Assembly: GCA_027021615.1 (NCBI GenBank)
Contig: JALUTY010000122.1
Location: 114,721-178,720, forward strand
Length of the DNA stretch: 64,000 nt
Reading direction: 5' to 3'
Source: a bacterium
Lineage (GTDB): Bacteria > Desulfobacterota > Deferrisomatia > Deferrisomatales > Deferrisomataceae
The notes under the pieces were generated by a model. The model worked only from the letters and a program-made list of their open reading frames with translations. It made no database searches and was not told where the DNA came from. Made by a program: the position numbers and the translations under genes. Positions 50,317-58,683 of the stretch are shown piece after piece. Numbering within the stretch: the first letter of the stretch is position 1; every line of letters starts with the position of its first letter.

Positions 50317-52818
50317 TCACGTCAACACGACCGTGCCGCCCACGTTCGCGTGCTTCGCCTCGTTCTGGACCTCCCGGGGCAGCAGCGACAGGAGCTGCCG
50401 GTTTGCGGCCTTCAGGGCGTCGATGTCGTTGTTGTTGATCGCGCGGCGGCCCTGGGCCACCACCTGTTCGGCGTGCTGCGGGTCGCGCATCGAGCCCACG
50501 CGCTCGACGAGCCAGTGGAACCGGCCGACGTGGAAGCCGGGCTGGCGGTCCAGCACCTGGAGGTACAGGCTGTCCAGGTCGTCGACGTAGCGGCGGACCA
50601 GGTCCGGGTCCCCGGCGTCGACGGCCCCCTGCACCTCCCCTGCGAGCGCGCGGAACCGGTCCCGGTCGGCAGGCTCTCCGAACTCTTCCACGACCCGGCC
50701 CGTGTCGTTCTTGGACTCCTCCGCTCTCGCCACGAGCTCGGGCCACTCGGCGGCGTTCTCCACCTCGTCGATCGCGGAAGCGAGCTCCCGCACCCGCCGG
50801 TCGAGCTGGGCCAGGGCGTCCGGATCGCTGGCCGCGGCCTCGATCAGCGAATCGATGTGGTCCAGCAGCTGCTGGTCCTCGATCCGGGCGATGGCGCCGT
50901 CCACCTCCGGAGCGCCCGCTTCGGCCGCCTTTTCACGGGCCGCCGCGAGCCGCTCCCGCTGCGCCCGGGCGTCCTTTCGGAGCGCGTCGATGGAGTCGCA
51001 CTTCATCTGGGGATCGAACCGGACCTCGAAGTCCTCGTCCAGCGCGTTGACGTAGGCCTGGAGCCGCACCTGCTGGGACGGGTCCATGAAAAGGGTGATC
51101 TCCACCTGGCTCCCGGTGGGGAGGTCCCGGCGGATGTCCGAGCCCCGGATCGTCATCGCCCCGATCCCGTGGTTGCGCTCCGCCCGGGGGTGCTCGCCCT
51201 CGAGCAGCGGGATCCGCAGCTCGTCCTCGGGATGGCCGGCCCGGAGCAGGACCGTGGTGTAGTGGTCCATCGTCTTGCGGACCGGCAGCTTCGTCCCCTT
51301 CTCCACGTAGATCGCGACGCCGCCGTTGGCCAGGCCGACGCCGATCGTCATCGCGGCCGGCGGGTTCTCGTCGGGGACCACGCCCAGGGTGTACGTGACG
51401 CGTTCCGGAGAGGTCGGCAGGCGCGTGCCCGTGGCGTCGCACAGCTCGATCTCGTACTCGTGCCGCCGCTGCCGTTCCGCGTAGAGCTGGGTCATGAACA
51501 CCCCCTCGGCGCCGAGGGGGATCCGCCCCGAACGCCACCGGGTCCTGGCGTCCACCAGCTCCACGGTGAACCCCTCCGGGCTCCGGCCGTCCGGAGCCGA
51601 CACCCGGCCGCCGATGTCGGGATCCGCCACGTTGCCCACGGGCTTGTGCTCGATCTGGATGCGCCACGTCCCGGCCGGCACCGCGACCCCGTCGCCGGCC
51701 GGGAGCTCCTGGGTGCTGGCGAAGATCGCGGCGCCGCGGGCCACCACCGTCACCGGGTCCACGCCCACCTCCATGGGAGCCCCCAGCTCGGCCTGCACGG
51801 CCTCCCGGACCCACGGGTTCAGGGTCGTGCCCCCGACCATGAGGACGCGCTCCATGTCCCGGCCGCCCAGCCCCGTCTGCTGCAGGGTCTTGCGGCACAG
51901 GGACAACGACCGTTCGATGTACGGCCGGCTGACCTGCTCCACGTCCTCGGGGGTCAACGTGTACGCGAAGTCGATCCCCCTGCCGTCCGCGTCTTCGCAC
52001 AGCGCCTCGATCCAGATCTCGCACGGCGCCCCCGACCGGCAGACCTCGATCTTCGCCTGCTCGGCGTAGTACTTGAGCTTGCCGAACGGGACCTTCCACC
52101 GCGGGTTGCCCCGCTTGAACGCGGGCAGGTTGAACGCACCGGTCAGGGCCGGGGCCAGCTTCCGGGTGACGATCTCCCAGTCGATCAGCTTGCCGCCCAG
52201 GAAGTTGTCCCCGTCGTGGTTGACCACCTGGATCAGGCCGTCCCGGATCCGCATGACCGCCGCGTCGAACGTGCCACCGCCGAAGTCGTAGACGAACCAG
52301 TAGACGTTTTCGCTCTCGCTCTGGAACCCGTAGACCAGCGAGGCGGCGACCGGTTCGAGAAGCAGGGGGCTGCGCCCGAACCCGGTGAGCTGCGCGGCCT
52401 TCCGGGTCGCGTTGGTCTGGGGGTTCTCGAACGCCGCGGGCACGGTGATCACGGCCGCCCGCAGCTCTTCGCCCATGTTCGCCCGGACGTCCATCTTGAG
52501 GGACTTGAGCACCTCGGCCGACAGCTCCTCGGGGAGCATCTCCCGGCCGCTCCGGACGAACCGCTTCTTCCCCTGCGGCCCGAGCCCCATCCGGAGCTTG
52601 AACTCGGCGTCCGCGTTCTCGTCGTCGTCCACCAGGGCCCGCAGCTTGGCCTCCTGGCCGACGTGGATGTTGCCCCGCTTGTCGATCCAGACCGCCGAGG
52701 GCGTGATCCCGGAGCCCCCCTTGTTCGGGATCACCCGCGCGTCCACGTTGTCGATCACCGCGATGCTGCTGTTCGTCGTCCCCAGGTCGATCCCGAAGTC
52801 GATGGTCGTCCGGCTCAT
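50317..52818 (-). CDS. Divergent Hsp70/DnaK-like chaperone
   Basis: An 833-residue Hsp70, longer than DnaK (about 640). The nucleotide domain (about 1-385) keeps phosphate-1 IDLGTTNSSIAVIDN, phosphate-2 YDFGGGTFDAAV near 177 and the adenosine motif MVGGTTLNPWV near 330. The following beta domain (about 390-590) is highly divergent from the DnaK substrate pocket, and the C-terminus (about 600-820) is a long charged helical region. The C-terminal EEVD/lid features of DnaK are absent. It is encoded after a GrpE-like protein and J-like protein, so it may be the ATPase core of a specialised chaperone. The ATG follows AAAGGGG. Confidence 0.88.
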   Translation of the reverse strand: MSRTTIDFGIDLGTTNSSIAVIDNVDARVIPNKGGSGITPSAVWIDKRGNIHVGQEAKLRALVDDDENADAEFKLRMGLGPQGKKRFVRSGREMLPEELSAEVLKSLKMDVRANMGEELRAAVITVPAAFENPQTNATRKAAQLTGFGRSPLLLEPVAASLVYGFQSESENVYWFVYDFGGGTFDAAVMRIRDGLIQVVNHDGDNFLGGKLIDWEIVTRKLAPALTGAFNLPAFKRGNPRWKVPFGKLKYYAEQAKIEVCRSGAPCEIWIEALCEDADGRGIDFAYTLTPEDVEQVSRPYIERSLSLCRKTLQQTGLGGRDMERVLMVGGTTLNPWVREAVQAELGAPMEVGVDPVTVVARGAAIFASTQELPAGDGVAVPAGTWRIQIEHKPVGNVADPDIGGRVSAPDGRSPEGFTVELVDARTRWRSGRIPLGAEGVFMTQLYAERQRRHEYEIELCDATGTRLPTSPERVTYTLGVVPDENPPAAMTIGVGLANGGVAIYVEKGTKLPVRKTMDHYTTVLLRAGHPEDELRIPLLEGEHPRAERNHGIGAMTIRGSDIRRDLPTGSQVEITLFMDPSQQVRLQAYVNALDEDFEVRFDPQMKCDSIDALRKDARAQRERLAAAREKAAEAGAPEVDGAIARIEDQQLLDHIDSLIEAAASDPDALAQLDRRVRELASAIDEVENAAEWPELVARAEESKNDTGRVVEEFGEPADRDRFRALAGEVQGAVDAGDPDLVRRYVDDLDSLYLQVLDRQPGFHVGRFHWLVERVGSMRDPQHAEQVVAQGRRAINNNDIDALKAANRQLLSLLPREVQNEAKHANVGGTVVLT

Positions 52819-52830
52819 GCGAACCCCTTT

Positions 52831-53502
52831 CTACGTTTTGGTCGATCCGTCGGGCACCGGCCGCGCTTCGGGCCCCTTCCCCTCCCGGTCCGGCGGATCC
52901 TCCGGCGGAGCAGGGCCGGTCGGGGCACCCGGGGTGCGCGGCTCCCCGGCCGTCGTCCCGGGGGCGGGCTCGTCCTTCGGCACGGCGACGAACACCTCCC
53001 CGCGCTGGAGGAGCCGGTTCCCGCTGAAGATGACGGGCAGGACCGTTTCGGTCACCGTCTCGCAGTCCACGCCCGCCGTGGGCAGGAACTGGACGGGGCG
53101 CATCATGGCCTCCCCCCCCCGGGGGTAGCGCCGGCCCGTGGGGTCGTGGACCTCGATCCGGCTCTTCCGGAGGGCGTCGATGCTCCGGTTGATGCGCCCC
53201 AGGGCCCGCCGCACCCGGGGGTCGTCGTCCCCGGTCTCGGCGTCGTCCCAGTCCCGTTTGAAATGCTTGGTCTTCAGGTACCACAGGCAGGTGGCCACCT
53301 CGGCGATCAGCAGGCCCGGGGCCGCGGGTTCGCCCGCGCCGGCCCCCGGGCCCGGAGGGGGGTCGGCCTCCGCCCCGCGGGCCGGCCGGTCCGGTCCGGC
53401 GGGCGGAAGCCCCGGGGCCCCCTCCCGCCGGCGCAGGCCGTCGAAAAAACGGCTGTCGAGCAGCTCCGCCACCTTGCTCCGCCGCTTGCGCTCGTCACCC
53501 AT
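52831..53502 (-). CDS. GrpE-like candidate nucleotide exchange factor
   Basis: A 223-residue protein just upstream of the Hsp70 gene (12-base gap). After a short basic N-terminus and a Gly/Pro-rich linker (about 30-60), a helical region (about 60-115) leads to IEVHDPTGRRYPRGGEAMM and TVTETVLPVIFSGNRLLQRG with EVFVAVP, which follows the order of conserved positions in the GrpE C-terminal beta domain (G..YDP, then V.EVLQPGY...V). A disordered Pro/Gly tail ends the protein. The start is ATG at 53502; two upstream GTG codons are alternatives. GrpE identity is suggested by pattern and position, not proven. Confidence 0.6.
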   Translation of the reverse strand: MGDERKRRSKVAELLDSRFFDGLRRREGAPGLPPAGPDRPARGAEADPPPGPGAGAGEPAAPGLLIAEVATCLWYLKTKHFKRDWDDAETGDDDPRVRRALGRINRSIDALRKSRIEVHDPTGRRYPRGGEAMMRPVQFLPTAGVDCETVTETVLPVIFSGNRLLQRGEVFVAVPKDEPAPGTTAGEPRTPGAPTGPAPPEDPPDREGKGPEARPVPDGSTKT

Positions 53503-53560
53503 GGTGTGCACCACCTTCCGCTCAAAAGACGAAACCCCTCGGGTGCCGGGGGGCCGGGGC

Positions 53561-56500
53561 TCAGTCCCCCTTGCACGCCCAGCCGAACGCCTCGACGGCG
53601 CCCTCGCTGCAGCCGCACCGGACGCACGTCCCGTTCACGAAATCGTGCTCCCGCCCGGGCCCCCCGGGCGGGGCGGCAGCCTCCGGCTCGCCGGCCCGAG
53701 GGGCCCCGCCGCCGTGCTGCCTGTCGAAGTGCCAGGCCAGGTTCTTGGCCTTGACCGACGCGCCGCACACCGGGCACGCCACCCGCTCTTCCCCGCCCGT
53801 GGCCCTCGCCAGGTCGAGGACGGACCGGCGCTGCCGTTCGCCCCCCGCTCTGACGGTGAGGTCGCGCCCGCAGGGGCAGCGCACCCGGGCGCCGTCGCCG
53901 GCGGCCGGCACCCGCTGGCGCCGGCCGCATTTGGGGCACGAGACCAGCACGCGCTCCGCCGGAAGCCGCGGCGCCCGGTCCACCAGGCCGCCCACGCCGG
54001 CGGGGTCGCTCCGGGGGGCACGGTCGCCCCCTCCGATCTCGTGGCCGAACCCCCACCCGTTCCCGAGCAGGGCCTCCAGCGGGCCGAAAGACCGGTACGC
54101 CGACTCCGGCGCCACCCCCGGGGGAAGTCCGGGTCTCGGGTGGAGCCGCTCGAACGCGGCGACCGCTTCGCTGCGGACGGCATCGAGCCTCGCCTGGGCC
54201 TGCTCGCGCACCGCCGCCGGCCCCTCGGCAGCCCGCTGCGCTTCCGCCAGGGCCGAGACCGCCCGCTCGAGCCGTTCCGCGGCGGCGCGCACCGCAGCCT
54301 CCCGGCGCCCTTCCAGCTCGGCCCTGCGCCGGCGCCCCGCCCGGCTGCGCCGCACCCCCTGCAGGGTCCGCACGGCCCCCGTGACCACGGCCCCGACGAG
54401 CAGGGGCACCCCGCAGTAGACCACGCCGTCGGCGAACCGCCCGGCGTCCCGGACCCCCCAGTCGGCGGCCGCCGAGACCGCGTCCACCAGCCCGGCCGGG
54501 ACCGCCCACCGGGAGCGGAGTGCAAAGGTGGCGGCCAGCGCCCCGGCCACGGCAGCGGCGGCCCACGCCGTGGGCGCGGCCCCGAACCGGAAAAGGGCGC
54601 CGTCGCACCGCCGGCACACGCCGCCGTCCCAACCGTCTTCCGTGCCGCACCGGTCGCAGCGCGTCCCGACGCCCTCTGCCCGGCGCAGGTCGTCCCGGAC
54701 CTCGTCCACGGCCTGCCGGTACGGCCCGATGCGCTCCTCGGCCGCGTCTGCGGCCTCTCCGGCGTCCACGACGGCCCGCACTTCTTCCGGGAAGTGCTCG
54801 TCGTCTCCGGCCGCCAACCGCGCTTCGTGCCACGCCTCGATCCTGCCCGGCAGCTCCCGGTGTTCGTCCCGGCACTGCCGGCAGCGGGGCACGACGATCT
54901 CCCCGTACCGGTACTGGACTCCTTCCTGGAGGACCATCGCCACGGGCTGGACGTCGCCGCACACCGGCACGGTGATGCCGCAGGCGTCGGCCGGCGGGTT
55001 CTCGCCGCAGAAATGGCAGACGCGGTCCGCATCGGTCTGCGGAAAAACGTGGGGCACCCGGCGGACCGCGCCGGTGGCGAGCCGCCTCCTGAGCCCCTCC
55101 GTGCCCGGGGTCCGGGCCCCCACCTCCGATGCCATCTTCTCCAGGGAAGCGAGGCTGTCCCGGACGCCGGGGTTCCCGTCGTCCACCTCCACGGCGAGCG
55201 CGGCGAACGCCAGGGCCTCCCGGATCGCCTGCTCGAGCCGGTCCCTTTTCTCCTGCCGTTCCCGGTCCTCCGCCTCGGAGCACGTGCTGCACATCCAAAA
55301 CCGCTGCCCCTGGTACTCCCCGTTGACCCATCTCGTGTAGCTGCTCTTCCCGCAACACGGGCAGGGGGGGAGCGCCCACGGGGTCGTGTCGGGGCTGGGG
55401 ACCGGGACCGATCCCTTGCGGTGGAGGACGTCCAGGAACTTCTGGATCTTCGGGGTCGGCCGGTTCTGCCACTCTTCGAGCCCTTCGCGGGCGATCTGCC
55501 AGGCGCGCTGGCTCAGGCAGTACGCCACGCACCGCCGCAGGGGCGTCCCGATCCCGGCGTCCAGGACCAGCAACCGCTGCAGGGCCCCCTCGTGGTCCCC
55601 GGCCACCGCCCGGGCCCGCGCGTCTTCGAGCCGGCCGACGACCGCGTCCGGAAGGTCCCAGTACCCGGGGCTGCACCAGTCGTTCCCGTTCTCGAGGTTC
55701 TCCCGCACCGTCTGCCGGTCGTCGGCCAGCCTCTTCCCGACGGACGCGCCGACGACGACCTGCTCCGCCAGCGCCAGGACCCGGTCGCACTCGCTCCAGT
55801 CGTTCGTCTTGTTGCCGAACGCGACCATCCCCTCGCGGACCGCCTCGGCCACCATGTCGTGCAGGCCGGCCCTCGTCGGGTCGCCCTCCAGGAGGATCGC
55901 GTCGACGATCGCCAACGGGCCCGCGGCCTGTTCGTGCAGCTCCCGCGCGTGCCGGTTGCCGTGCTGGGGCGCCCGGGTCCATCGAGCCTTCGCGGTGTCG
56001 ATCAGGATCTTGATCTGGTTGCGCGCCGGCCGGAGCGCCTCCCGGACGGCCGCGTCCGCCGCCCCGTCCCCGAACCCCGCATCCCGGACCAGCCGGACGT
56101 GACGCAGGGCGTGCTCCGCGTCGGCGCGTTCGGCCGCTCCGTACGCGATCTTCGCGCTGGTCAGCAGCAGGGCCGTGGGCAACGCGGCCCGGACCCGGCG
56201 GACGAAACCCGTGGTGAGCAGTGCGTCGTCCAGCTCCCGGACGCGGTCCCGGAGCGCGTCCCAGAACGGCTCCCCTTCGACCACTTCCCGCCACCGGTCC
56301 AACCCGTCTCGCCACAGGGCGAACGTCTTCTCCTGCCGGCCGCCCGCTCCGCCGCCGGCGCCGAGTTCCCGGTCGAGGGCCAGCAGGTGGTCGAGCACGG
56401 CCAGGTTGTGCCGGGCGAGGTGGCCGGGATCCTGCCCTGCCGCCCGCTCCGCCCACACCCTGCGGGCCTCGTCCTCGTTTCCGCCGGCGAGGGCCCGCAA

Positions 56501-56845
56501 CGCGGGGTCCCCGCCCCGGCTGTCCGGCGCCGGCCAGAACCAGAACACCTCGTCCAGGAACCGCTCCACCGAGTTGCCCAGGCGGTCCAGGGCCTCCCGG
56601 ACGACCTCGTCGGCGGGCGGGGGAACGAGGGGGAGCGGGCCGTCCCGCTCCTCGGCGGGCGAGGCGATGCCGAGCTTTTCCCGCATCTGGCGGCGGGCCT
56701 GCAGCCGCCGGGCGTCCCTGGGGGTGGCGCCCACGGGCAGACCGAGCACGCGGAACAGGTTTCTCCGGTAGAGGGACGGCGCGGCCCGCCGCAGCAACGG
56801 CTCGCAACCGGCCGGATTCCCTTCCGGGGAGGAAGTATCGTTCAT
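53561..56845 (-). CDS. Large zinc-ribbon protein with degenerate J-like N-terminus and membrane helices
   Basis: A 1094-residue protein. The N-terminus, NLFRVLGLPVGATPRDARRL followed later by ALDRLGNSVERFLDEVFWFW, resembles J-domain helices I-III but has no HPD tripeptide, so it may bind Hsp70 without classical stimulation. The middle (about 100-480) is helical and repeat-like. Zinc-binding pairs follow: CPCCG/CSTC (near 500), CHFCG (610), CRQC (645), CDRCG/CRRC (735), CPKCG/CPCG (970), CPVCG...H...H (1027) and CVRCGC (1078). Two membrane helices lie near 765 and 815. The ATG at 56845 lies 43 bases after the kinase stop. Likely adaptor or sensor of the cassette, by inference. Confidence 0.75.
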   Translation of the reverse strand: MNDTSSPEGNPAGCEPLLRRAAPSLYRRNLFRVLGLPVGATPRDARRLQARRQMREKLGIASPAEERDGPLPLVPPPADEVVREALDRLGNSVERFLDEVFWFWPAPDSRGGDPALRALAGGNEDEARRVWAERAAGQDPGHLARHNLAVLDHLLALDRELGAGGGAGGRQEKTFALWRDGLDRWREVVEGEPFWDALRDRVRELDDALLTTGFVRRVRAALPTALLLTSAKIAYGAAERADAEHALRHVRLVRDAGFGDGAADAAVREALRPARNQIKILIDTAKARWTRAPQHGNRHARELHEQAAGPLAIVDAILLEGDPTRAGLHDMVAEAVREGMVAFGNKTNDWSECDRVLALAEQVVVGASVGKRLADDRQTVRENLENGNDWCSPGYWDLPDAVVGRLEDARARAVAGDHEGALQRLLVLDAGIGTPLRRCVAYCLSQRAWQIAREGLEEWQNRPTPKIQKFLDVLHRKGSVPVPSPDTTPWALPPCPCCGKSSYTRWVNGEYQGQRFWMCSTCSEAEDRERQEKRDRLEQAIREALAFAALAVEVDDGNPGVRDSLASLEKMASEVGARTPGTEGLRRRLATGAVRRVPHVFPQTDADRVCHFCGENPPADACGITVPVCGDVQPVAMVLQEGVQYRYGEIVVPRCRQCRDEHRELPGRIEAWHEARLAAGDDEHFPEEVRAVVDAGEAADAAEERIGPYRQAVDEVRDDLRRAEGVGTRCDRCGTEDGWDGGVCRRCDGALFRFGAAPTAWAAAAVAGALAATFALRSRWAVPAGLVDAVSAAADWGVRDAGRFADGVVYCGVPLLVGAVVTGAVRTLQGVRRSRAGRRRRAELEGRREAAVRAAAERLERAVSALAEAQRAAEGPAAVREQAQARLDAVRSEAVAAFERLHPRPGLPPGVAPESAYRSFGPLEALLGNGWGFGHEIGGGDRAPRSDPAGVGGLVDRAPRLPAERVLVSCPKCGRRQRVPAAGDGARVRCPCGRDLTVRAGGERQRRSVLDLARATGGEERVACPVCGASVKAKNLAWHFDRQHGGGAPRAGEPEAAAPPGGPGREHDFVNGTCVRCGCSEGAVEAFGWACKGD

Positions 56846-56888
56846 CGGTGGCCCCCTGCCCTTCGTTCGCGCTCCGGTCTGTGGGTTC

Positions 56889-58085
56889 CTACCCCTCCGC
56901 CCCGCCCGCGTTGCGCGGCGGCCGCCGGTGGTCCCGGTCTTTTCCTTCCGACCTTCCGGGCCGGGACCGCTGCAGGTCTTCCGTGGACACGTGCATGATC
57001 CCCTTGCGCCAGAGCCGTAGCTGGGTTTCGCACCGGTCCCGCAGCGCGGGATCCTTGCTCATGGCCTCTTCCAGCAGGTCTGCGGCTGCCACCAGCTTCA
57101 TGGGATCCCGGGCGATCCGCATGGCCTGCCGGAACGCGTCTCTCGCCTCGGCCCGGAGGTCCTGGGGCGCGCCCCCGGCGATGGCCGCCTTGGGCTCCCG
57201 GGCGGCCGCGCTGACCGACGCGCCGGACGGGGCGCGGCCCGGCGCCCACCGCTCCAGGTCGCGGAGCAGCTCGCCGGCGTCGGCGTACCGGTCCGCCGGA
57301 ACGGCGGCGAGGCAGCGGAAGATGACGGACTCCAGACCGGCGTCCACGCCGACGTTGTACAGGCTGGGCGGACGGATCGGCCGCAGGAACCGGCCCGCGT
57401 CCGCCGCGTCCCGTTCCCCCAGCAGCGGGAACGGCATCTCGTCGGTGAGCAGCAGGTACAGGATCGTGCCCACCGCCCACACGTCGGCCGCGCAGGAGTC
57501 GACGTCTTCCAACGACTCCGGCGGCTTGAACCCGAGGGTCCCCTTGGAACTCGCGATCAGGGTGAGGGGGTTGACAGTCTTGGCCAGGCCGAAGTCGCTC
57601 AGCCGCACCCGGAGCCCGTCGGGCCCGAACCCGACCAGGATGTTCTGCGGCTTGACGTCCCGGTGCACGATCGGAGGGGACGCGCCGTGGGCGACGGCCA
57701 GCCCGCGGCACGTCTGGCGGGCCACCTCGACCACCTGTTCCACGGGCATCAGCTCGCGCCCGAAGGACCGCCAGTACCGCTCCAGGCTGCCGCCGGGCAT
57801 GTAGGTCATCGTGAAGTAGCCGAACCGGCCGGCGGCCGTGGACAGCACGTTGGCGTCGTACACCTCGACGATGTTGGGATGCCGGATGCCGGACAGGAGG
57901 ATCGCCTCTTCCAGTTGCTGCTCGATCTCCCCGAGGGTGGCCCCGGCGGCCTTGAACACCTTCATGGCCTGCCGTCCCATGAACCGGTGCCTCACCCGGT
58001 ACACCTCTGCGAACGCCCCTTCCCCCAGCAGGCGTTCCACCTCGTAGGTGCCGCGCACGAGCCGTCCGGGGGAAAGGATCGACAT
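56889..58085 (-). CDS. Eukaryotic-like Ser/Thr protein kinase
   Basis: A 398-residue cytoplasmic kinase with all catalytic motifs: LLGEGAFAEVYRV (Gly loop), AMKVFK (Lys), HRDVKPQNIL (near 140), DFGLA and GTLGFKPPE with ADVWAVGTILY. The kinase domain covers about 10-275. The remaining part (about 280-398) is helical with no membrane segment or PASTA domain, ending in a basic tail. ATG at 58085 gives a standard kinase beginning (VRGTYEVERLLG); longer readings upstream cover the neighbouring gene. It heads the Hsp70 cassette and probably regulates it by phosphorylation. Confidence 0.92.
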   Translation of the reverse strand: MSILSPGRLVRGTYEVERLLGEGAFAEVYRVRHRFMGRQAMKVFKAAGATLGEIEQQLEEAILLSGIRHPNIVEVYDANVLSTAAGRFGYFTMTYMPGGSLERYWRSFGRELMPVEQVVEVARQTCRGLAVAHGASPPIVHRDVKPQNILVGFGPDGLRVRLSDFGLAKTVNPLTLIASSKGTLGFKPPESLEDVDSCAADVWAVGTILYLLLTDEMPFPLLGERDAADAGRFLRPIRPPSLYNVGVDAGLESVIFRCLAAVPADRYADAGELLRDLERWAPGRAPSGASVSAAAREPKAAIAGGAPQDLRAEARDAFRQAMRIARDPMKLVAAADLLEEAMSKDPALRDRCETQLRLWRKGIMHVSTEDLQRSRPGRSEGKDRDHRRPPRNAGGAEG

Positions 58086-58096
58086 CGGTCTCCCCG

Positions 58097-58390
58097 TCAC
58101 CGGCCGCCCGGCCCGCAACCGCGCAGCAACGCGCGCAGCTCGGGCGGCAGCCACCCGTAGGTGAGGCAGCGGCGGGCTTCCCGCTCGACCCCGGCGCGGT
58201 CCGGCGACGTCATGCCGGGGATCCCGGCCAGGCGGCCGCGGACGATGGCGGCCACGTAGAGCACCCGGGCCACGTCGCGGGGCAGGTGGCCGCATTCTGC
58301 CAGCGCGTTCTTGGCGTACCGCTTCAACAGCCGAAGCCACCGGGCCGGAGGGGGGAAGGGCCCAGCAGAAGATCCCCGAACGTCCGGCAC
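58097..58390 (-). CDS. Small hypothetical protein at head of the kinase/Hsp70 operon
   Basis: Not recognised. The last 75 residues look like a real helical protein (RWLRLLKRYAKNALAECGHL, RRCLTYGWLPPELRALLRG), whereas the 5' part of the open frame is low complexity. I suggest GTG at 58390 (97 residues), but no good ribosome site marks it; the frame stays open to 58495. Its stop lies 11 bases before the kinase start, so the two are co-transcribed. There are two cysteines and no membrane helix. Function unknown. Confidence 0.5.
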   Translation of the reverse strand: MPDVRGSSAGPFPPPARWLRLLKRYAKNALAECGHLPRDVARVLYVAAIVRGRLAGIPGMTSPDRAGVEREARRCLTYGWLPPELRALLRGCGPGGR

Positions 58391-58465
58391 CCGGCCCGTA
58401 CCACGGCAATCCTCTCGAAGGTTCCGGCAGGATGCCGGAAGACCCCGTCCGTGGGGTGCGCCGTG

Positions 58466-58488
58466 GGCTGCTCTTTCGGCAGCCTGCT
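58466..58488. repeat. Short direct repeat at right end of cassette
   Basis: GGCTGCTCTTTCGGCAGCCT followed by GCT matches 48834-48858 except one substitution and a two-base gap, in the same orientation, bracketing the six-gene cassette. Confidence 0.45.
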
Positions 58489-58504
58489 GCTCCACCCCTC
58501 ACGC

Positions 58505-58540
58505 AAAACGGCCGCGCCCATTCTCAATGGGTCGCGGCCG
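58505..58540 (-). terminator. Rho-independent terminator
   Basis: On the minus strand CGGCCGCG (58540-58533) and CCCATT pair with AATGGG and CGCGGCCG (58516-58509), followed by four Ts (58508-58505). It lies after the DUF438 gene and before the kinase cassette, separating the two units. Confidence 0.8.
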
Positions 58541-58683
58541 CTTTCGATTACCACGAAAACAAGAATGTCTGGGCACGGCGCCCTCCCCTGAGCCTCGAGC
58601 CCGGGCTCGAAACTAATCAATTTACCAGTAGCGTTATGATTGTCAAGCGCAGAACGCGAGGACTTTGGAGGAAGGCCGAACCG

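Noticed and set aside
53138..56998. Very long open frame on the plus strand (over 1200 codons)
   Set aside because: It lies antisense to the J-like zinc protein, with Pro/Arg/Gly/His-rich composition and no domain motif; long antisense frames are expected in GC-rich coding sequence.
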